Shown piece by piece: positions 56,232 through 64,000 of a DNA stretch of 64,000 nt. Position 1 is the stretch's first letter, and each line of letters begins with the position of its first letter. The position numbers and the translations under genes are program-made. This stretch comes from Xanthobacteraceae bacterium (GTDB taxonomy: Bacteria; Pseudomonadota; Alphaproteobacteria; Rhizobiales; Xanthobacteraceae): positions 34,005 through 98,004 of the forward strand of contig JARBUD010000029.1 in NCBI GenBank assembly GCA_029239875.1, given 5' to 3'. The notes under the pieces are model-generated. The model had not been told where the DNA came from, searched no databases, and saw only the letters and a program-made list of their open reading frames with translations.

Positions 56232-58028
56232 ATGGCGCATATCGGCGACCTCGTGGCGGAAATGCTGCTGCAATATCAAGTGGATACCGTCTTCGGCATG
56301 CCGGGCGGCCAGACCACGGCACTGCACGACGGCATCGCCCGCCGCTCGCCCGCCATCCGGCACGTGCTGGTCCGCGACGAGCGTTCCTCGGCCTATGCCG
56401 CCGATGCCTATGCGCGGCTCACCGGCAAGGTCGGGGTATGCGACGTGACCGTCGGGCCGGGTACCACCAAGCTGCCGGACGGGCTGGTGGAAGCCCTCAA
56501 CGCCTCGATCCCGATGGTCGCGATCGTCGGTGAGCTGCCGCTCGATTGGCTGTCGCTGCGCGCCAAGGGTGTCGCCTCGCAGGGCATGGACCAGGTCGCG
56601 TTCCTGCAGCCGATCACCAAGGCGACCTATCTGGTGCCGAGCATCACCGCGCTGCCAGACCTGATACGCAGCGCCTTCCGCGTCGCCACTGCGCCGCGTC
56701 CGGGTCCGGTGGCGCTGATCATTCCGCACGACATCATGGACGCGGAGTGGGACGAGGAGAAGATCCGCCCGGTCGTCGACGCCCGCAACATCCACGCCCC
56801 GTCGCTGCGCTATGGCCCACCGCAGGACGCCGTCGCGGCGGCCGCGGAACTGATCAACCGCGCGCAGCGGCCGGCGATCATCGCCGGCGGCGGCGTGCAC
56901 GGCGCATCGGCAACCGATCTTCTCACCCGCATCGCCGACCGCGTGAAGCCGCTGGTGGTGACCAGTCTCTCCGGCAAGGGCGCGGTACCGGAGACGCGCG
57001 ACTATGCGGCCGGCATCCTCAATCCGCTGGGTTCGGGTGCCGCCATCGAACTGATCAAGCACGCCGACCTGCTGGTCTGGTGCGGCTCCAAGGCGAGCCA
57101 GAACACCGCGATGAACTGGACCCTGCCGACGGCGCAGCAGGCGACCATCACCATCGACGCCGACCCGCTCGAACATGGCCGCACCTTCCGGCCGACGGTC
57201 GCGCTGTGCGGCGATGTCGCCGAGACGCTTCATGCGCTCGAGCCGCTGCTGAAGGCGCCGCGCCGCGCCGCTTGGGCGGGCAAAATCGCCGAGGTGAAGG
57301 CTACCCACACCGCGCGGATCGCTGCGGAGGTATCGAGCGCGAGCGTGCCGATCCAGCCGCCGCGCGTCATGCATGCGCTCGCCGAGCGGCTGACGCCCGA
57401 GGATGTGGTGATTTCCGACGCCAGCTGGTCGGCCGGCTGGATCGGCGCCTATATCCCGGCCACCCAGCCGGGGCGCCGGTTCCTCTATGCGCGTGGGCAG
57501 GGCGGCCTCGGCTATGCGATCCCGGCGGCGATCGGCGCCGGCGCGGTGCAGCAGACCCGCGGGCGCGGCGGGCGGGTGATCACCGTTTCCGGCGACGGCG
57601 GTCATTCCTACGCCATCGGCGAGATCGCGACCCTCGCGCAGAACGGCATGCGGGTCGTCAATATCGTGCTCAACAACGGCACGCTCGGCTGGCTGCAGAT
57701 GTGGCAGGAGTTCTTCTTCTCCAACCTGCGCCAGTCGGTGGACCTCGGCTTCGGCGGCAAGCCGGACTACGCCGCGGCGGCCGAGGCGATGGGGCTGAAG
57801 GGCATCCAGGTGCGATCGCCCGCCGACATCGAAGCAGCTCTCGACGAGGCGCTCGCGTTCGACGGCGCCTCGGTGGTGGAGGTGCTCATCGATCCGCGCG
57901 CGACCCCGATCCACAGCTTCCGCCGCCGTCTCGCCGAGCCGGGCAAGGTCTCGCCGCGTCCCGGCACGGTCTACGAGTTGCGCGCCTGGACCATATCGCC
58001 GGGATTGGCGGACGAGACGGTCGACTAG
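56232..58028 (+). CDS. Thiamine-diphosphate-dependent enzyme (acetolactate synthase-like)
   Basis: A 598-residue protein with the three domains of the acetohydroxyacid synthase/benzoylformate decarboxylase family. The N-terminal PYR domain has the catalytic Glu in VRDERSSAYAADAYARL. The middle domain has RPAIIAGGGVHGASATDLL. The C-terminal PP domain has the TDP/Mg motif SGDGGHSYAIGEIATLAQNG followed by VNIVLNNGTLG. The regulatory subunit of acetolactate synthase is absent, so it is not IlvB. I cannot name the reaction; it may split or join a keto-sugar derived from the transported polyol. It sits between the kinase and the transporter genes. Confidence 0.85.
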   Translation: MAHIGDLVAEMLLQYQVDTVFGMPGGQTTALHDGIARRSPAIRHVLVRDERSSAYAADAYARLTGKVGVCDVTVGPGTTKLPDGLVEALNASIPMVAIVGELPLDWLSLRAKGVASQGMDQVAFLQPITKATYLVPSITALPDLIRSAFRVATAPRPGPVALIIPHDIMDAEWDEEKIRPVVDARNIHAPSLRYGPPQDAVAAAAELINRAQRPAIIAGGGVHGASATDLLTRIADRVKPLVVTSLSGKGAVPETRDYAAGILNPLGSGAAIELIKHADLLVWCGSKASQNTAMNWTLPTAQQATITIDADPLEHGRTFRPTVALCGDVAETLHALEPLLKAPRRAAWAGKIAEVKATHTARIAAEVSSASVPIQPPRVMHALAERLTPEDVVISDASWSAGWIGAYIPATQPGRRFLYARGQGGLGYAIPAAIGAGAVQQTRGRGGRVITVSGDGGHSYAIGEIATLAQNGMRVVNIVLNNGTLGWLQMWQEFFFSNLRQSVDLGFGGKPDYAAAAEAMGLKGIQVRSPADIEAALDEALAFDGASVVEVLIDPRATPIHSFRRRLAEPGKVSPRPGTVYELRAWTISPGLADETVD

Positions 58029-58107
58029 CTCGCCGGTACCGCACGGGCTCCGTTCGCGGGGTCCGTGTCTTCGCGACCTGACAAGCCAGCAACGAACGAG
58101 ACGGGCG

Positions 58108-59205
58108 ATGTCGCTGCACCTTGAACGGATATCGCTGACGGTCGGCGGTTCACACCATATCGACGACGTCAGTCTCACGCTCGAGCGCGGCACGATCAAC
58201 GTGCTGCTCGGGCCGACACTGGCGGGAAAGACCTCGCTGATGCGGCTGATGGCCGGTCTTGACCGGCCGACCTCCGGCCGCGTCCTCGCCGACGGCGTGG
58301 ACGTAACCGGCTGCAAGGTCGAAGCACGCAATGTCGCGATGGTCTATCAGCAGTTCATCAATTACCCGACGCTGAGCGTCTACGAGAACATCGCCTCGCC
58401 GCTGCGCGTGCAGCGCCGGCCGAAGGACGAGATCGACAGGAAGGTCCGTGCCGCCGCCGCGCTGCTGCGGCTGGAAAGCCATCTCGACCGCACCCCGCTC
58501 CAGCTGTCGGGTGGCCAGCAGCAGCGCTGCGCCATCGCCCGCGCGGTGGCGAAGGAGGCGGACCTCGTCCTGCTCGACGAGCCGCTGGCCAATCTCGACT
58601 ACAAGCTGCGCGAGGAATTGCGCGAGGAGCTGCCGCGCATCTTCGCCGCCACCGGAGCGATCTTCGTCTATGCCACCACCGAGCCGACCGAGGCGCTGCT
58701 GCTCGGTGGCAGCACCGCGACGCTCAGCGAGGGTCGGCTGGTGCAGTTCGGGCCGACCGCCGAGGTCTACCACCGGCCCCGCAGCCTCCGCGCCGCCGCG
58801 ACCTTCTCCGATCCGCCGCTGAACGTCGCCACCATCGAGAAGCGCGGTGAAGCCATCCATCTGCCGGATGGAACGCGCGCGCCATCGTCGGGGCTGCTCG
58901 CCGATCTCGCCGACGGTCGCTACCGGATCGGCGTGCGCGCCCACGACCTTCTACTAGCGCGGCCGAACGAGGGCGCGATCGAGATCCGTGGCAGCGTGGA
59001 CGTCACCGAGATGACCGGCTCGGAGAGCTTCGTCCACGTTCATACCGGCGCTCATGCCGGCGACCTGCGCTGGGTGGCGCTGACACCGGGCGTGCACGAG
59101 GTCGTGCCGGGGGCCTCGATCGGGATCTTCGTCGACCCGAAGCGCCTCTTCGTCTTCGCCGAGGACGGGCAACTCGCCGCCGGTCCCGTCGATACCGGCT
59201 ATTGA
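58108..59205 (+). CDS. glpS: GlpS-like ABC transporter ATPase, lacks the switch histidine
   Basis: A 365-residue nucleotide-binding subunit. Walker A GPTLAGKT is at 35-42, signature LSGGQ at 133-137, Walker B LLDEP at 155-159. The H-loop, normally VTHDQ, reads ATTEP with Thr at 191. The C-terminal 120 residues form a TOBE-type regulatory domain. This is like GlpS of the Rhizobium leguminosarum glycerol transporter. Paired with GlpT 13 bp downstream it should form an asymmetric ATPase dimer. Confidence 0.88.
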   Translation: MSLHLERISLTVGGSHHIDDVSLTLERGTINVLLGPTLAGKTSLMRLMAGLDRPTSGRVLADGVDVTGCKVEARNVAMVYQQFINYPTLSVYENIASPLRVQRRPKDEIDRKVRAAAALLRLESHLDRTPLQLSGGQQQRCAIARAVAKEADLVLLDEPLANLDYKLREELREELPRIFAATGAIFVYATTEPTEALLLGGSTATLSEGRLVQFGPTAEVYHRPRSLRAAATFSDPPLNVATIEKRGEAIHLPDGTRAPSSGLLADLADGRYRIGVRAHDLLLARPNEGAIEIRGSVDVTEMTGSESFVHVHTGAHAGDLRWVALTPGVHEVVPGASIGIFVDPKRLFVFAEDGQLAAGPVDTGY

Positions 59206-59218
59206 GGGGAGAGCGACC

Positions 59219-60298
<1,080 letters not shown>

Positions 60299-60300
60299 CG

Positions 60301-61187
<887 letters not shown>

Positions 61188-61191
<4 letters not shown>

Positions 61192-62162
61192 TCGCCCGGC
61201 GCGTCGTGCTCGGCCTCTATCTCGCGCAGCTTGTCCTGCCGATCTATTGGCTCATCACTCTCAGCCTCAAGACCAACCGGGAGATCATCGGCGCGATGAC
61301 GCTCCTGCCACAGGAGCTGACCTTCGAGAACTACTACACCATCTTCAGCCAGCCTTCGTGGTACAATGGCTATCTCTATTCGATCAGCTACGTGGTGCTG
61401 AACACGATCATCTCGCTGGTGATCGCGCTGCCCGCGGCCTACGCCTTCTCGCGCTATCGCTTTCTCGGCGACAAGCACCTGTTCTTCTGGCTGCTGTCGA
61501 ACCGCATGGCGCCTCCGGCGGTGTTCGCGCTGCCCTTCTTCAATCTCTATTCGGCCATCGGCCTGTTCGACAGCATCTGGGCGGTGGCGCTGGCGCACTG
61601 CCTGTTCAACGTGCCGCTGGCCATCTGGATCCTGGAAGGCTTCATGTCCGGCGTGCCGCGCGAGATCGACGAGACCGCGCGTCTCGATGGTTATTCCCTG
61701 CCCCGCTTCTTCTTCCGCATCTTCATGCCGCTGATCGCTTCGGGGATCGGCGTCTCCGCCTTCTTCTGCTTCATGTTCTCGTGGGTGGAATTGCTGCTGG
61801 TCCGGACCCTGACCAACAGCAAGGCGATCTCGGCGATCATGACGCAGACCGTGTCCTCGGCGGGCACCGACTGGGGACTTCTCGCCGCGGCGGGGGTGCT
61901 GACGATCATCCCCGGTGCGCTGGTGATCTGGTTCGTGCGCAACTACATCGCCAAGGGCTTCGCCCTGATCGCGCTGTGGAAGCCGGAGCGGGCGCGCGTC
62001 GGCGTGCTCGGCATCCCCACCACGCGCGGCGACCGGCTGTTCATCACGCTGCTGGGCAGCGCCTTCATCAACCTCGCCTGGCTCGGCCTGGTGGGACCCG
62101 ATCTCGGCTGGGCGCTCGCGCTCTGCCTTGTCTACGCACTGGCGGTGTTCCGCCTCGTGTGA
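61188..62162 (+). CDS. glpQ: GlpQ-like ABC permease fused to the second half of GlpU (DUF2160)
   Basis: A 324-residue protein from ATG 61188. Residues 1-260 are a complete GlpQ/MalG-type permease: TNREIIGAMTLLPQ, EAA loop EIDETARLDGYSLPRFFFRI, and the end NYIAKGFAL. GlpQ normally stops three residues later. Here translation continues with IALWKPERARVGVLGIPTTR, GDRLFITLLGSAFINLAWLG and YALAVFRLV. This is the second half of GlpU, a small two- or three-helix protein normally encoded separately between glpQ and glpV. The first part of GlpU (start codon and first helix) is missing. This looks like an in-frame deletion that joined the two genes. Confidence 0.85.
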
Positions 62163-62216
62163 TCTCGCCGAAGCGGCGGCAAGCCGCGCAATACAGGGAA
62201 GAAACCGGAGGAAGAC

Positions 62217-63980
62217 ATGTTGCAGTCATCGAGCCGAGGCCGGCTTCTGCTGGCCGCCAGCGCCGTGGCGCTGATCGCCTTCGCCGCGCCGGCACGCGCC
62301 GACGAGGCCGCCGCCAGGAAGTGGATCGACAGCGAGTTCCAGCCTTCCACGCTGTCGAAGGACGACCAGCTCAAGGAGATGCAGTGGTTCATCAAGGCGG
62401 CCGAGCCGTTCAAGGGCATGGAGATCAACGTCGTCTCCGAGACCATCACCACGCATGAATACGAGGCCAAGACCCTCGCCAAGGCGTTCTCCGAGATCAC
62501 CGGGATCAAGCTCACCCACGACCTCATCCAGGAGGGCGACGTGGTGGAGAAGATCCAGACGCAGATGCAGTCGGGCAAGAACATCTACGATGCGTGGGTG
62601 AACGATTCCGACCTGATCGGCACGCATTTCCGCTACAAGCAGGCGGTGCCGCTGACCGACTGGATGGCAGGCGAGGGCAAGGACGTCACCTCGCCGACGC
62701 TCGACCTCGACGACTTCATCGGGCTGAGCTTCACCACCGCGCCGGACAAGAAGCTCTACCAGCTTCCCGACCAGCAGTTCGCCAACCTCTACTGGTTCCG
62801 CTACGACTGGTTCACCAACCCGGACTACAAGGCGAAGTTCAAGGCCAAGTACGGCTATGAGCTCGGCGTGCCGGTCAACTGGTCCGCCTATGAGGACATC
62901 GCCGAGTTCTTCTCCAACGACATCGGCACGATCGATGGCGTCAAGGTCTATGGCAACATGGACTACGGCAAGAAGGACCCCTCGCTCGGCTGGCGCTTCA
63001 CCGATGCCTGGCTCTCCATGGCCGGCAATGGCGACCGCGGCCTGCCGAACGGCCTGCCGGTCGACGAATGGGGCATCCGCATGGAAGGCTGCCGCCCGGT
63101 CGGCTCCTCGGTCGAGCGCGGCGGCGACACCAACGGCCCGGCGGCGGTGTACTCGATCGTCAAGTACATCGAGTGGCTGAAGAAATACACGCCGCCGCAG
63201 GCGCTCGGCATGACCTTCTCGGAGGCCGGCCCGGTGCCCGCGCAGGGCAACATCGCCCAGCAGATGTTCTGGTACACCGCCTTCACCGCCGACATGGTGA
63301 AGCCCGGTCTGCCGGTGATGAACGCCGACGGCACGCCGAAATGGCGCATGGCCCCCTCGCCGAAGGGCGCCTACTGGAAGGACGGCATGAAGCTCGGCTA
63401 CCAGGACGTCGGTTCCTGGACGCTGCTGAAGTCCACCCCGGTGGAGCGTCGCAAGGCGGCCTGGCTCTACGCCCAGTTCGTCACCTCCAAGACGGTCTCG
63501 CTGAAGAAGGCCCATGTCGGCCTCACCTTCATCCGCGAGAGCGACATCTGGTCGCCGTCGATGACCGAGCGGGCGCCGAAGCTCGGCGGTCTCGTCGAGT
63601 TCTACCGCTCGCCGGCCCGCGTGCAGTGGTCGCCCACGGGTTCCAACGTGCCGGACTATCCCAAGCTGGCGCAGCTCTGGTGGCAGAACATCGGCGACGC
63701 CTCGTCGGGCGCCAAGACCCCGCAGGCGGCGATGGACTCACTCGCCGCGGCGCAGGACTCGGTGATGGAGCGTCTGGAGCGCGCCGGCGTGCAGGGCGAG
63801 TGCGGGCCCAAGCTGAACGCCAAGAAGCCGATGGAGTACTGGGTCGAGCTCGCCAAGAAGGAAGGCAACCTCGCCCCGCAGCCCAAGCTCGCCAACGAGA
63901 AGCCGCAGGGCGAGACCATCGACTACGACACGCTGATCAAGAGCTGGCCCGCCACCCCGCCGAAGAAAAGCACCAACTGA
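62217..63980 (+). CDS. glpV: GlpV-like periplasmic substrate-binding protein
   Basis: A 587-residue extracellular solute-binding protein (family 1), ATG 62217 after GGAGGAAGAC. The signal peptide covers about residues 1-28 (ALIAFAAPARADEA). It is long for the family, as is GlpV of the rhizobial glycerol ABC transporter. Stretches such as DAWVNDSDLIGTHFRYKQAV, FANLYWFRYDWFTNPDYKAK and GYQDVGSWTLLKSTPVERRK are typical of that group. It should bind glycerol or a similar polyol and hand it to GlpP/GlpQ. It is complete; its stop lies 20 bp before the window end. Confidence 0.9.
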   Translation: MLQSSSRGRLLLAASAVALIAFAAPARADEAAARKWIDSEFQPSTLSKDDQLKEMQWFIKAAEPFKGMEINVVSETITTHEYEAKTLAKAFSEITGIKLTHDLIQEGDVVEKIQTQMQSGKNIYDAWVNDSDLIGTHFRYKQAVPLTDWMAGEGKDVTSPTLDLDDFIGLSFTTAPDKKLYQLPDQQFANLYWFRYDWFTNPDYKAKFKAKYGYELGVPVNWSAYEDIAEFFSNDIGTIDGVKVYGNMDYGKKDPSLGWRFTDAWLSMAGNGDRGLPNGLPVDEWGIRMEGCRPVGSSVERGGDTNGPAAVYSIVKYIEWLKKYTPPQALGMTFSEAGPVPAQGNIAQQMFWYTAFTADMVKPGLPVMNADGTPKWRMAPSPKGAYWKDGMKLGYQDVGSWTLLKSTPVERRKAAWLYAQFVTSKTVSLKKAHVGLTFIRESDIWSPSMTERAPKLGGLVEFYRSPARVQWSPTGSNVPDYPKLAQLWWQNIGDASSGAKTPQAAMDSLAAAQDSVMERLERAGVQGECGPKLNAKKPMEYWVELAKKEGNLAPQPKLANEKPQGETIDYDTLIKSWPATPPKKSTN

Positions 63981-64000
63981 GCCAAAGGCCGGCCGCCTTC

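Noticed and set aside
56232..58028. Assignment as ilvB acetolactate synthase
   Set aside because: No ilvN-type small subunit is adjacent and the context is polyol catabolism.
56118..58331. 737-codon open frame opposite the thiamine-diphosphate enzyme
   Set aside because: Antisense shadow. The plus strand has the full TDP enzyme motif set.

Overview
The window is a GC-rich, gene-dense stretch of a bacterial chromosome. The gene content and order fit an alphaproteobacterium of the order Hyphomicrobiales. Markers are the runs lysC-ptsP-prfA-prmC-DUF4167, phaA-phaB divergent from phaR, and ffh-rpsP-rimM-trmD-rplS followed by leuC, plus an IalB-type protein and a rhizobial-type glycerol ABC transporter. 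A position near Xanthobacteraceae is my guess from memory of gene order and is not proved. I see no rRNA, tRNA, CRISPR array, phage or insertion sequence. Many intergenic gaps carry one of three families of short palindromic repeats.

Positions 1-24000 are mostly housekeeping. ubiG (cut by the window edge) is divergent from lysC, which is followed by ptsP, prfA, prmC and a DUF4167 RNA-binding-like gene. Then come MOSC, ThpR, DUF1232, IalB, gloB, DUF985, EamA and PepSY genes, the polyhydroxybutyrate genes phaA, phaB and phaR, a degenerate-GGDEF/EAL protein, a lipoprotein hydrolase, mtgA, ispA and leuB. Next to mtgA, at the usual place of rpmF (ribosomal protein L32), only the last 34 codons of rpmF remain.

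Positions 24000-41000 hold leuB, leuD and leuC, all on the minus strand and separated by accessory genes: a GMC oxidoreductase with a Tat-exported small subunit, a glyoxalase-fold protein, RHH, RidA, a metallopeptidase and a 44-residue membrane protein. The signal-recognition and ribosomal block ffh-rpsP-rimM-trmD-rplS follows. It has a DUF4440 gene inside it, and a small AraC/SDR block lies between rplS and leuC. An unusual pyruvate-kinase-like gene lies beyond ffh.

Positions 40900-64000 are a catabolic island of two modules. Module 1 looks like acid-sugar (tetronate-type) catabolism. It has a five-gene minus-strand operon (DUF1537 kinase, PdxA2-like dehydrogenase, iron-type alcohol dehydrogenase, DapA-like aldolase, 2-hydroxyacid dehydrogenase). 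Divergent from it are a FadR-type GntR regulator, a TctCBA tripartite tricarboxylate transporter and a LarA-like protein that keeps the residues expected for a nickel-pincer cofactor. Module 2 looks like polyol or glycerol use. A GntR/UTRA regulator and a GlpD-type dehydrogenase are divergent from an FGGY kinase, an orphan thiamine-diphosphate enzyme and a GlpSTPQ(U)V-type ABC transporter, in which the GlpQ permease is fused in frame to the second half of GlpU. If the family-based assignments hold, both modules end in dihydroxyacetone phosphate. The most notable points are the LarA-like enzyme in a tetronate locus, the rpmF remnant, the glpQ-glpU fusion, the unequal ABC ATPases and a near-perfect 18-bp palindrome in front of the kinase operon.
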